Positions 33,970-45,175 of a stretch of 64,000 bases of DNA are shown in pieces. The translations under genes and the position numbers were made by a program. The DNA is from Papaver somniferum (taxonomy: Eukaryota; Streptophyta; Magnoliopsida; Ranunculales; Papaveraceae). Location: the NCBI RefSeq assembly GCF_003573695.1, contig NC_039362.1, positions 116,291,120 to 116,355,119 of the forward strand, written 5' to 3'. Position 1 is the first letter of the stretch. Each line of letters opens with the position of its first letter. The notes below the pieces were generated by a model. That model ran no database searches and was not told the DNA's origin. It saw only the letters and a list, made by a program, of their open reading frames with translations.

Positions 33970-35529
33970 GTGAACTCGATAAAAACCCTTAGGAGTGGTA
34001 AAACAGTAGACAATAAGGTAGCCATGCCTAGTGAACATACTTTAGTTCCACCATCTACTTCCCAAGAGGAACCCGTAACTGAGGAAACTGAAACAATCCC
34101 TAAGGAGTCCCAAGAAATTCCTGATAGGACTACCTTTGTGCCTAGAGCCCCATATCCTCAGTTGTTAACCCCAACAAAGAAGGAGTCAACTTTCAACGAG
34201 ATAATGGAAATATTTAAGCAGGTGAACATCAACATTCCTTTATTAGAAGCAATTAGGCAGATGCCTGCTTATGCCAAGTTCCTTAAAGATCTTTGTACAA
34301 GAAAGCGAAAGCTTAATGTTCATAAGAAAGCCTTTTTAGCTGGTCAAGTAAGTTCAATTCTTCTAAACCAAATACCCCCTAAGTATAAGGACCCTGAATG
34401 CCCTACCATATCTTGTGCAATTGGTAACCACACTGTCGATAAGGCATTACTTGACTTAGGAGCTAGTGTTAACTTACTCCCGTATCATGTATACACCCAA
34501 CTAGGTCTTGGTAAGTTGAAACCGACTAAAATGACACTACAATTAGCTGATAGGTCTGTCAAAGTCCCTCGTGGTGTCATAGAGGATGTTCTCATTGAGG
34601 TTGATAAGTTTATTTATCCAGTGGATTTTGTTGTTTTAGACACCCAGCCAGTTCAGGACCCAAGTGCTCAAATCCCGGTGATTTTAGGTCGCCCATATTT
34701 AGCCACAGCTAACGCTGTCATCAACTGTAGGACCGGACTTATGAACATATCCTTTGGTAATATGACCACTGAACTAAATGTCTTTAATGTTACTAGAAAA
34801 CCTTCTGAGAATGATGAATTAGAAGAAGTGAATATGATTAACACTTTAGTTCAGGATTTAGTTCAGGATAATTGGCATGATACTCTATTGGGAGATTCTT
34901 TAGATGAATTTGAGGAAACCATTCTCTTAGACCAGATGTGTGATCAATCTTTAGAAGAAGCCCTTGAGTATTTTAAAGACTCTACGGACCCTGGAATTCA
35001 GGAAATAGTGTTAGGTCTTTCTCAGAGTAATGATAACCCTAAGTTTGGGGGTGGAGAATTGAAAGAATCTCTTGAGTTTTTTAAGGACTCCGAAGATCCG
35101 GAAATTCAAGCAATAGTTAGAGGTTTGTCTGTGAGTAGAGAAAACCCTAAGTTTGGGGGTAGTGATGGTTCTTGTGATTGTCACGTATCCCTAATTAGAG
35201 TCCCTAACTTGGGACTCGAGCTTTGTGCATCTGAGATATCACTTGAGTCTATTCAGACTCCGCAACCCGATCAACCTGATACTGTCCAGGAGGTAACTCA
35301 GGTATTAGAGACTCGTTTTTCGGATGAATCTATTTATCAAGATACACATAAGAAGCTCAATTATGCTACCCAGATAAACCCAGTTGTCTTGACAGAAACC
35401 TCAGACGAGGATGTGCTCATTCTTTTCATTTTTCTGAACCAATGCAGTTGTCTCATATTTGTGTTAGCTCTATTTGGTCTTGTGGACCCACAATTGTTTC
35501 GACTATTGGTATACGACTTTGGAAGGTGA
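33970..35529 (+). CDS. Element H protease domain polyprotein with repeated C-terminal module
   Basis: 519-codon open frame. Residues 1-110 are the gag-protease linker (TLRSGKTVDN, then MEIFKQVNINIPLLEAIRQM and AYAKFLKDLCT). Residues 140-270 are a retropepsin with KALLDLGASVNLLPYHVY; DLG is the usual active-site form in Athila-type elements, and VILGRPYLATANAVI follows. After the protease there is an acidic tail with a 36-residue tandem duplication (34948-35055 and 35056-35163, each with LEYFKDS or LEFFKDS and PKFGGG or PKFGGS). The last 40 residues include a hydrophobic stretch (LFIFLNQCSCLIFVLALFGL). In autonomous relatives RT would follow; here it is missing. Confidence 0.75.
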   Translation: MNSIKTLRSGKTVDNKVAMPSEHTLVPPSTSQEEPVTEETETIPKESQEIPDRTTFVPRAPYPQLLTPTKKESTFNEIMEIFKQVNINIPLLEAIRQMPAYAKFLKDLCTRKRKLNVHKKAFLAGQVSSILLNQIPPKYKDPECPTISCAIGNHTVDKALLDLGASVNLLPYHVYTQLGLGKLKPTKMTLQLADRSVKVPRGVIEDVLIEVDKFIYPVDFVVLDTQPVQDPSAQIPVILGRPYLATANAVINCRTGLMNISFGNMTTELNVFNVTRKPSENDELEEVNMINTLVQDLVQDNWHDTLLGDSLDEFEETILLDQMCDQSLEEALEYFKDSTDPGIQEIVLGLSQSNDNPKFGGGELKESLEFFKDSEDPEIQAIVRGLSVSRENPKFGGSDGSCDCHVSLIRVPNLGLELCASEISLESIQTPQPDQPDTVQEVTQVLETRFSDESIYQDTHKKLNYATQINPVVLTETSDEDVLILFIFLNQCSCLIFVLALFGLVDPQLFRLLVYDFGR

Positions 35530-35688
35530 GAATCCTTTTTTGAGGTATTTGATGTCTAGCTAGAGACTTTAAAATTAGCATTTACTGGGAGGCACCCGCG
35601 CTCATGTGACACGATAATATCCTTCCTTGTTTCTCTTCCTCAAGTGGTAACAGTTTCTCCTTGTTCATGCTTTTAATTTCATCTTTAG

Positions 35689-35706
35689 AACATTGAGGAC
35701 AATGTT
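35689..35706 (+). other. Hairpin AACATTG-AGGA-CAATGTT in element H
   Basis: Perfect 7-bp stem with an AGGA loop, directly before TTTGGGGGTGGGG. The matching hairpin in G has the same loop but a changed base pair. Confidence 0.6.
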
Positions 35707-36536
35707 AGATTTCAGTTTGGGGGTGGGGAAGAAACTTTTTGTTAGCTGCAATAAATAAACTCCAGAGCCTAAAAATTTATGTTTATTAAGGATGGCACTA
35801 ACCAATCTAAGTGGATGGAAGCATTTTGGTTGTAGGAGTTGAGGAACCAATCTGATTAGATGGAAACATCTAGAAGAGTCTATTCATAAAAGCACAGATC
35901 TCAGGTGTTAAAAAAGAAGAAAACATGGTAGCTTCGCCATATCCTCGTGATGGAAACATCGAAAGAATCTTGATCACTTCGTTTTTCTTTTTACCATTGC
36001 TAGGGTGAAATAGAGTGACTGAGATTAAACAAAAAAAAAAAATTGAGACCATACCACCAGACCAACCGGAATAAATACAATAAAGTCGACCAATGGTACC
36101 CTTGTATATGCCAGCTGAGTTGACCTAGAGTTAGGATTATCGAGCACTGGTTCCCTTGTATATACCAGTGTGTTGATATTAGTCCAGACCAGTATCTCAG
36201 TCCATTAGGATAGGTTCACCTTAGTCAACATCATCCACCCCATCTTCTTAATCTATTCATGTGATTGGTTGACTCCGGTTTATGATGTCCAGAAACTATC
36301 TGAGTAGAGCTCTGCACTTTATATGAATTTTAGCATGCTTGAGTGAAAACTCGTGTACATCAATTAGAATTTCGCATCAGGGTACTTCCTCCTGTAGTCA
36401 ATAAGTATGCCAACCAAGGAGATTCTTTAGTGCCTTCCAAGGTTCTGCGTAGATAGCTAGGGTCTGGAGTAATGGTTTTGTGGGTACACCTCTGGTAAAC
36501 CCTCCCGAGATTACCTCGGTTTTATTTTTTATTAGT

Positions 36537-36556
36537 TTTGCTCGAAGACTAGCAAA
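36537..36556 (+). other. Hairpin TTTGCT-N8-AGCAAA before the polypurine tract of H
   Basis: The TTTGCT and AGCAAA arms are separated by CGAAGACT. Element G has the same arms with CGAGGACT at 43413-43432 on the minus strand. Confidence 0.6.
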
Positions 36557-36575
36557 TAATAAGTTTGGGGGTATT

Positions 36576-38105
36576 TGATAGACGTATTTATGTGTCTAAT
36601 TTGTCCTCAATGTTCCGTATTTTTAGTACTCGATTTCGTACTTATTATGGTGTTTTATGTGTTTGTAGGTATTTTTGGGAAATAATCATTTTTGGAAAAT
36701 TCGGCTCGAAAAATCACTCGGAGCGCCCCCGGAGGACATTTGTTAAGCGGACTCCAAGTTTGGATAAGGGGCACCATGGTTATGTATAACCCAAATTCAT
36801 TCTCAGCACCCATGGATATGTGTAGCCCAAATTTGTCTTTAGCACCCATCTTCATCGTTTGAAACTGAATTTTGGCGGGAAACTAATCTTTCACCTGCAA
36901 CATTCTCTGTTTTGATTTTTGAGGAATTGCAGTGAGACTGAATCACTGTTTTCGACTTGGATGATCTTGTTAGGCCCAAACAGGGTTGGTATGGGCTTTT
37001 GGGTCGACTAGTTTTGGATGAATCGTTGGAAGTAGAGAAAACAGGGACGTGTACTTTTCCGGGAAACAATCTTGGGGATTTTCTTATCTTTGGAAGGTGG
37101 CATGTGTCTTCTGCGGGTTTTACATACTCTAGAACAATTATTCTGCACGATTGGAGTATGTCAGCGACAAAATAACGCGTGAAGGAGCTACAATAGGAAA
37201 TTATTCCCGTGGCTGGAAGTAGAGAATATTCAGAATTAGTGAAGGATATTTGGAGTTATGGAGGAGGATTCTTGGTGCTGGGAGGCTATATAAATAGTGG
37301 AGGATTGTTAGAGTCAAGGAGAGAGATTGGGATAGTTGCAGAGCATCAGAGAGTCGAGATAATCAAGTGGCAGGAAACCACCATTTCTGCTGTTGTGAAG
37401 AACACGAAGAATATAAGACCATCCTAGACAGTCGTTCATGCTACAGTAATTGCAACACAGCAGTGGCAGTCTTAGAAGCTACAGTAACAGCGACTGACAG
37501 TTGACAGTCTTATATACTACAGTAATAGCGACAATTTGCATTTATCGTTCTCTGTAACTTTAACCAGTCTCATCATTTGTAAACCATTTTTGAGCATAAA
37601 TGAAATCAAATTTTGAGCGTGTTTCCAACATGATGACGAGCTAAACCCAATCCTTGGGGAGATGGAGGAAGTTGTTGTTTCAGTAAAAGTGATATATCTT
37701 TATTTTAATTAATTATAAGAACTCTATTATGATTTTTGCATTGAACTCAAAATTGATTATATGATTTTTATTAGTTAGGTGTATTTTCTCTTGATATAAT
37801 ATGCTTTCTTTAGTGTTTTGATATTCTATGCTTGGATTAACATCTATTCTTTTGGAAATCTACATGTCTAGGCAATACTATTAGAATCAATTTGAATGTT
37901 GAGTTGCATAATTATTGTTTTATTAAATCACTAATATCAACCAATGGTGGAATCCTAGCCCCGGTATTTCTCTAATTTTTACATCAACTTTTACTGGCTT
38001 TATTTTTGTTATTCTTAAAATTTAAATCTAAAAGCACAACCTTCACAAGTCTTGAACGAACTCTATTATTTACCACTTCTACAACCACTGTGAAAATCAC
38101 CATCA
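36576..38105 (+). repeat. Element H 3' LTR
   Basis: 1530 bp, exactly as long as the 5' LTR with scattered substitutions. TATA box TATATAAATA at 37287-37296. Confidence 0.9.
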
Positions 38106-38110
38106 CGGAC

Positions 38111-40446
38111 TAGGATAGAAAAGTGTAGTTGAGCTCAAGGACTTCATGGCGATTCATCATACAACGACGAAGATCTACTTAAGGAACCGTGGAACTTCAT
38201 CAACAAAAAGGTATGTGGAGACTTGAACTTATCTATCACTCAAAAGTATATCTCTTCTATCTCCTACTTCTTATGAGACAAAAGTCGTATGCTATATAGA
38301 CTGGATCATACACATTTGATATTTCGAGCCGAGTATATCTCGCCTATGTATATCTCGAAATCATGTGTTGGTAAAGCGTTTTGCTTTGATCTGGTTTATC
38401 TTCACCTAATGACGAAAGTCATATTGTTTCAATCACTTTGAAAATCGCTTTGATGAGAAATAATGTAACAACTATATAACGTCCTCTAAGAATGTTTCAA
38501 TGGTTGGAAGGAGAGTTTAGGTCTATATAACCAATGATGGATGTAAGCATTGTGTGGAAACACATACGTGCATAAGTCTTATTCCTTAATCCGAAGTTTG
38601 CGAACTTTGTTGATTGAGAGAATCTGGAGGAATTGACTTTGCCAAGTCCACGAACTCAGTTTGCGAACTCAGTCCGCGAAATGACGGAAGTTCTCTTGCC
38701 GAGAATTTCTGCTGGATTTTCCAAAAACTCATTTGCGTGTTTAGTCCGCGAACTGGCGGAAGTCTCCTTACCGAGATTTTCTGCTGAGTTTGGAAAACTC
38801 TGCCGGTTGCCTTAAGTCCGCGAACTTGTTTGCGTACTTGAGTGGTTTATGATCTAAAGATGTGCTCTGAACATGGAACTTAAATTACTAAGGAATGCTT
38901 TATGCAAACCATGGCTATAAAGTTCATGAGCTGATTCAATCGAATCGAATCATCTTTGTTTCAATTGTGTCTTCTGTAGTTACATAAGATCTCATAGCAA
39001 TTGAACAACTCTCTAACTAGTTCATTTGATTCAATTGAACTAATTATGGTGAAGAAGAAAAAGGTTAATATGAAATGCTCATATGGTTGACCTTTTGGGT
39101 TACTATGTTGAACCAACATAGACGTACACGTTTGGGCACGATTTTCACAAATCCAGTAAACGTATATCTCAAGTGTGTGTGACAAGCTAGGTTTTCAATC
39201 TAACGGTTGAGAAATATTAGCTTGAATCTAAATCAGGTTTTCATCTAACGGTGAATATTGATTGCTTTGTAACTAAGGCAAAACCCTGATTTGAAGACTA
39301 TATATATGAGACATCTAGCATTGGGAAAAACCAATCCCCACACGTCTGTGTGATACTAGTGCACTCGCTAGAGTCGATTCTCCTATAACCTTTGGTTTTC
39401 TTCTCTAAAACCAGGTTAACGACTTAAAGACTTCATTGAGATTGTGAAGCCAGATCGATGCTACTTTTATCGTAGTTGTGTGATATAATCTTACATCTTT
39501 TTATTGTACGAGTACAATTTTTGATTGGCTTGAGATCGTGAGAGTTCTCCGATAGGCAAGATAAAGAAGTCACAAACATCTTCGTCTCACTGTTTGTGAT
39601 TCCTCGACGTCCTCTTGTGTATTCAAGTAAGACTGTTGAGAGGTGATTGATTAATCTAGGTTGTTCTTCGGGAATATAAGATCGGATTATTAATTGGTTC
39701 CTGTTCACCTTGATTTCATATCTTAAGACGAAACAAAAACCTAGAGTTTTTCTGTGGGAGACAAATTTATCCTTTGATAGACTTTTATGTGTGAGACAGA
39801 TTTGTTTATTATCAAGTCTGCGATTTTGGGTTGCAGCAACTCTTGGTTGTGGGTGAGATCAGCTAAGGGAATCAAGTGCATAGAGTCCTGCTGGGATTCA
39901 GAGGCATAAGGAACGCGACTGTACCTTAATCATTGTGATATTAGTTAGGGCTCAACTACATTCCAGACCGAAGTTAACTTGTAGTAGGCTAGAGTCTCTA
40001 GCGGCTTAATGCAGTGTGGTGTTCAAAACTGGACTAGGTCACGAGGTTTTTATGCATTTACGGTGTCCTCGTTAACAAAATTTCCGGTGTTTGTGTTATT
40101 TCTTTCCCGCATTATATTGTTTATCTTTATAATTGAAATAATACAGGTTGTGCGTTAAAGTTTAATCGATTAGAGATCCGACCTTGTGGTTGTTGATTTC
40201 ATTGATTAACACTTGGACATTGGTCTTTGGTACCGTCCAAGTTATTCCTTGTATTTGATAAAGACTCGCTATTGTTTTTAGCTTGAGTAAAAATCAAATC
40301 AAGAGAGAGATATTAACTCCTTGAGATACTTTTATCTAAATTGAGTCTGACTGTCTAGTTGATTCTCTAGCAAAGTATTTCGGAGTTAGTCCATACAGAT
40401 TGCTAAGTGAAATATTGGGTGGTGTTGTTAGACCCCCGCCTTTTCA
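38111..40446 (+). repeat. Element C 3' LTR, second piece
   Basis: Resumes exactly after H's target duplication with TAGGATAGAAAAGTG, as at 23490 in the 5' LTR. TATA-like box at 39299-39306. Ends TTTTCA before CTTCT. Confidence 0.9.
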
Positions 40447-40451
40447 CTTCT

Positions 40452-40560
40452 TCTATCTATTAGTTAAGTTATTATGAGGTGAATAATAATCTAGGTTGCT
40501 CTTCGTGAGTCATAAGTACATGATTTTAAGGTTTGCCGAGTTTTATGCTTATTGTAATCG
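40452..40560 (+). mobile_element. Element F, old copia LTR, second piece
   Basis: Resumes after C's duplication with TTATGAGGTGAATAATAATCTAGGTTG, which matches the related LTR at 59640-59680. It is cut by G at ATTTC (40561-40565). Confidence 0.7.
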
Positions 40561-40565
40561 ATTTC

Positions 40566-43393
40566 TGACGAGGTGTCAAACTCGCAAATAATATTTCTCT
40601 ACTTTTCTTTACACTAGAAAGTAGTACAATGAAAGCAGGATCGTCCCAAGGGAGGTATGAAGCAAAAGTTGTTATGCAAATATTCCTAGCAAAGAAGATT
40701 TTTGTTCTAGAAATTCTGAAAATCACAAAGTTGTATTCAAATATGAGAAGAGATTGATTAAGGATTCATTCTCGGCCACAAAACACAAACCAAATTGATA
40801 TATATCACGTTCTTTGCATTAGCTTGCTACTCACAACCCTAGGATAATTAGTACGCTCAACTATCCCGTTATTATCTCTTAAGCTCACCAGATACGGAAG
40901 CATTCAACTACCGGATTCTACTTGCCAAGTTTCCTATAAGTACGCTCTCTAGGTGTGACTTAAACAAATGCTCTAAGTTTTGTGAGATAAGGTTGCTCCT
41001 AGTGATGAACTCAAAAGCGTGAATCACCTACTAGTGTCAATTTCTACATATGAGTACTTAACAAAGTCTCATCATCAATACCCACATATTGCTACTTGTG
41101 TTTAATTCTCTAGACAATTACGGGTCGAAGAAAATCTAAACTATCAATAAGATTGTGAGATAACTATTTAATTTCGAACTTAAACAATTAAGGAACAATC
41201 CATAAGCATTATTAGCATGGTAGAAATCAAACAATAACTAAACTTGCGAGAAAACGAGCTATTGCATATCAATCATGAGTTCATAATCGGGCTTTGAAAT
41301 CACCCTCAATCAAAGATAGGTTTAGTTACTCATAGTCATAAGTTCTTAACAATGGCTTAAAAGATTGTTTAAAAAGAAGAAATAGGATTGAGAATAAACC
41401 CGGGCAGCAAACAAGTTGTTGTTGTGTAGAACAGGTGCAGGCAAACTCTTCTGGTGAAAGAAAGGTAGGTCTTTTGCTGTTTTCTCCTCCCGCTCATATA
41501 TATTTTCTTCTCCTGTAATTCTGCATCAACATCCAAAATTCTCAACATTCACAACCCTACAGGCCTCCAAATCTGGATCCAACTGTACCCAATATCAAGA
41601 CAAATTGGTACCCACATCTCCATATCTTGTAGCCTCCAAGTCACGTCACAGCTACTGCCAAAACCCTTGTACTCAACTCTGTGTTGCCTGAACTTCATGA
41701 AAATCTCTGCCATATTGAACCGGACCCTAACTTGTACACTCGAGCCACTGTTGTCATATACAAACCCATCAACACAGTTCATCATTCAGTCACGGCAGAC
41801 ACCCATACTCCCAACTGTTTTCTTAACCCTTGTTTCTTCTCCACTGAACTTGACCTCACCCCTGGCGAACCATCAGTCCCATGTTAATCTCAGCTTCTAA
41901 ATCTAGTCCCAACTCCCCCAAGCACGTATGTAAGTCACAACAGCAGCTGAAATTCAGCTCAAGAACTGATCCCAACAGTCCACTTACATCTCATCTCCTT
42001 GTAGATATCAAGTAAAGCTATCTACCCTTGCCAGTACCCATCGTAAGCTTCCCAAAATCATACCAGCAGCATCATATTCCAGCAAGAGCCCTTGTACAGG
42101 CTTAACCGAGCTTGAGGTTGTGATGAAAAGATCGTTCAGACATTTACTCGAACAGGTTGTACTCCATTCGCATCTTGTTGTAGCTATGAACTCCTACAAC
42201 TTCTAAACTCACCCAAGTACCTGCAAATTCACATCACAGTAAACCCATTCATCCATAACAATCAAAAACACTAAATAGTTCAGTCTCTCATCCATTTATT
42301 ACTCAAGTATCAGCAACAACACCATATTCAAAAATCTCACGACATCCAGAAGCAACAGTTTCAGTTTCGCTGTTTTATAGCTTGAAGACTCTATAAAAAA
42401 CCTCATCCATTTCGAACCCAAATCAACTTGCAGTCTTCAACTACAATCTCCTCACAATATCGAACCACTGTTTCACCCAAACACCCAACAGAATCCGTGA
42501 TGTTAACAACTCAATCTCTTCCCTGTTCAACTGAATTTCATGACTGATTTCATGAATCTGTATCGACCACCAACTGGTGCCCGCTTCTTCCTTCTTCTCG
42601 GCTTCAGGTAGGGTCTTGACCCATGGTGAACAGTTATAACGCCGCTGCTTGGATAGGTCGACAGTGCGGCAACAACAACCAGATCCCCTTCTTTATTTGT
42701 TAACTGGTGACAAAAAAAAGAATACTGCGTCTCTGCTCAATTTGGCTCTTTATTGAGACCTAATTTTTCTCCTTTTCACCTGCACATGTGTAGTGTCTTG
42801 GTGGTGAAATCCACTATCTATTTATGGCCTCTCTGCATTGAACGAGCTACACATCAGTTATTAAGCCCATTATACAGACTTTAAAATGCCTGTATTGTGA
42901 ACTAGCCATGCAACTCATGTAAACATAGTGCCTTGTTGATTCCCTTTGTCCGCAGCTAGGAGACTTGCCAGCCCGTGATGGCAAGCATTTGTTGGCACGA
43001 GCTTTAACTTCTATGCTCCATTCTGACGCTTTTCCTTCCTCGAATTCTTCCACCAACAACATCCGTCTCTTACTTCTCAGATTCACTTCTTCTCTTCAAT
43101 GTCTCTTCATCACTAAAGCTGTCATACTTTTCAGACAATAATTTGCATCACTAAAACTGACATGCTTTTCAGACAGAGATGAAGAAATAAAAGCAAATAA
43201 TGAGAAATAGTTTCGCCTCTAACAACATTTGCATCTTTTTGCCTTTGAAGTGACGTTTCTTCTTCTTTTGTTCCAAATGACTCCAAAGTACCTAAACACT
43301 CAAAAGCAAACATAAGATACATAATTTACAAGAAAACTTAGCGAAGAAAGCATAAACAATAGATAAATATCAAGGTGATTTAGACACCTATCA
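40566..43393 (-). repeat. Element G 3' LTR (left copy)
   Basis: 2828 bp. On the minus strand it starts TGATAGGTGTCTAAATCACC. TATA-like TATATATGAG at 41493-41502 (minus strand). No gene; its open frames are repeated in the other LTR. Confidence 0.9.
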
Positions 43394-43412
43394 AATTCCC
43401 CCACACTTAGAC

Positions 43413-43432
43413 TTTGCTAGTCCTCGAGCAAA
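43413..43432 (-). other. Hairpin TTTGCT-N8-AGCAAA before the polypurine tract of G
   Basis: Same arms and nearly the same loop as 36537-36556 in H, on the opposite strand and just upstream of G's polypurine tract. Confidence 0.6.
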
Positions 43433-44502
43433 TCAAACAAAATAATTCTAAAACATACATACAACTCAGTGTCGTCAAGGCTACGGTTAATTTTAGCATA
43501 AATAACAAGCCTTTGAACCCCTAGGTGATCCTAGTGGACGAGTTTTAGTCTCGTGAAGGTTTACGAGAGGTGTACCTACAAAACCTTTTACTCCAAATTC
43601 CAACTACCTGTGAAGAGTTTATGAACGAATCCAAAATGACTGCAGGAGGAGGTACCTTGATGCAAATTCAATTCATATATATACAAAGCTCTACTCAGAA
43701 AGTTGAACAAACCACAATCACACATGAATAGATTAAGAAGATGGATATAGAGATAGATGGTTGCGCATGTTAACAAGTGATCATTGTTTCCCATATATGT
43801 ATGAAGATCACCGCCAAGATGAACCTATGACCTAATGGATTGAGATACTGGTCTGAATTCTAATATCAACTCAGCTGGCATATACAAGGGAACCAGCAGT
43901 CGATTTTATTGAACAATAATAATATCTTTTTCTTTTTCATTTTTCACTTTTTTTTTCTTTTTTTTTTCAACTTGACAACATGATTAGATCTTTTGGATCC
44001 AAGCGCATGCTTCTTGTCAGCAGATAACATGGTACTTCCCATGGATCCTGCGTTCCACGCTTGCTTAGGCGACGGCGACAAGGAGAACACACACATATTG
44101 CATCAAAGTGTCAATCTTTTTTTTTTTTTTTTTTTGTAACTCAATCACTCTATTTCATCCTAGTAGTAATAACAATTCGATGTTAGTGACCCACCAAATC
44201 ACTTAGAGAAACAAGAAATATTGCAAAAATAAAAACAGAAGGTGATATGGTGACATTCCGAGATATTGTAACAACTATCATATTATGTCTAACACATGAG
44301 CTCTGTCCATACTTTTAGTTTATAGGTTCCTTAACTCCTGCAATCAAGATGGTTCCATCCACTTATATTGGTAGTGTCATCCTAAAGGCACAAGTTTCTA
44401 GATTTCGGAGTTTATAAAGCAATTTTTTTTTTCTTCTTTCTATTTTTTTTTTACTAAAGACATCAAACTCTACAAACATATAAATGCTCCCCACACTTAA
44501 AC

Positions 44503-44524
44503 TTTACATTGTCCTCAATGTAAA
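44503..44524 (-). other. Hairpin TTTACATTG-AGGA-CAATGTAAA in element G
   Basis: 9-bp perfect stem with an AGGA loop on the minus strand. Compared with H, one stem pair differs (A-T replaced by T-A) with pairing preserved. Confidence 0.65.
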
Positions 44525-44692
44525 ATTTAGTCATTCAAAGTAAAGTTCAAGGTGGGAAATTCCGCAAATGATATGCAAAAACAAAGATAAAATGCTTAAA
44601 AATAAAAAGATAAAGATACAAAACCGGCGGGTTGCCTCCCATTTAGCGCTAGGTTTAAAGTCGTCAGCCCGACTTTCATCTCACTTGCATTC

Positions 44693-45175
44693 TTAGCCAA
44701 CGTCAGTTTCCTCCACGGCAAAACATGAGTGCACATCACTCGGGTATCTCATCACCTCAAAGATGTTGAAGCGAATGACCTCTCCATCAAATTCCATTGT
44801 CAAGGAACCTTCAAATACATCTATCTTTGTTCTAGCGGTTCTCATAAATGGTCTACCCAACAGCAAAGGTGTAGACGAGGATGAGTTTTCATCACTCATA
44901 TCAAGAACATAGAAGTCCACAGGAAATATAAGCTCATTAACCCGCACAAAAACATTTTCAACAACCCCTTTCGGGTAGACATTAGATCTATCGGCAAGTT
45001 GAATAACTATGCTGGTACTTTTGAGAGGACCAAGATTTAAAGATTCATATATTGAAGCAGGCATGACACTAATAGATGCTCCTAAATCTAGCAAAGCTTT
45101 TGTAAACCCTGTTTTACCAATTGTGCAAGGTATAGTAAAACTACCGGGGTCTTTCAATTTAGGTGGGAGTTTCTT
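44693..45175 (-). CDS. Element G retropepsin-like protease
   Basis: Continues the gag frame after an in-frame TAA (45178-45176). It reads LPPKLKDPGSFTIPCTIGK, then the active-site block KALLDLGASISVMP, then LLLGRPFMRTARTKIDV. These are the standard retropepsin blocks of Athila-type elements, where the active site is D-L-G. It ends after VEETDVG at 44693. The fold is complete, but expression needs readthrough of the TAA. Confidence 0.75.
   Translation of the reverse strand, partial: KKLPPKLKDPGSFTIPCTIGKTGFTKALLDLGASISVMPASIYESLNLGPLKSTSIVIQLADRSNVYPKGVVENVFVRVNELIFPVDFYVLDMSDENSSSSTPLLLGRPFMRTARTKIDVFEGSLTMEFDGEVIRFNIFEVMRYPSDVHSCFAVEETDVG

Larger units (their letters stand above)
35530..36575 (+). 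other. Element H 3' non-coding region with two hairpins and polypurine tract
   Basis: No gene. It shares blocks with the corresponding minus-strand region of G (43394-44692), such as GGGAGGCA(A)CCCGC, TTGTATATGCCAGCTGAGTTGA and CCAGTATCTCA(G/A)TCCATTAGG. Hairpins lie at 35689-35706 and 36537-36556. It ends in AAGTTTGGGGGTATTT at 36561-36575. Confidence 0.7.
29813..38105 (+). mobile_element. Element H: Athila-like Ty3/gypsy, gag-protease only
   Basis: Two 1530-bp LTRs (29813-31342, 36576-38105), TGATAGACG...CACCATCA, with a target duplication CGGAC (29808-29812 and 38106-38110). The primer site is TGGCGCCGCTGATGCGG and the polypurine tract is AAGTTTGGGGGTATTT. The internal region has gag and protease with Athila-type sequence and then 1 kb of non-coding DNA. 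There is no RT, RNase H or integrase. Confidence 0.9.
23378..40446 (+). mobile_element. Element C: Sire-like Ty1/copia element without pol (interrupted by H)
   Basis: LTRs TGTTAGAGCATAG...TTTTCA, with a target duplication CTTCT at 23373-23377 and 40447-40451. The 5' LTR is 23378-25804. The 3' LTR starts at 29698, is split by element H, and ends at 40446. The primer site is TTGGTATCAGAGCAGG at 25806. The internal part has a gag ORF and a small 3' ORF but no protease, integrase or RT. Confidence 0.85.
43394..44692 (-). other. Element G 3' non-coding region with hairpins and polypurine tract
   Basis: On the minus strand this holds GGGAGGCAACCCGCC just after the protease, a hairpin at 44503-44524, blocks shared with H, and a hairpin at 43413-43432. 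It ends in the polypurine tract TAAGTGTGGGGGAATT next to the LTR. Poly-T runs at about 43930-43970 and 44110-44135. No gene. Confidence 0.7.

Noticed and set aside
41660..41900. Frames of 60-80 codons in the LTR of G on both strands
   Set aside because: Repeated at 48100-48385 in the other LTR with no domain; shadows of LTR sequence.
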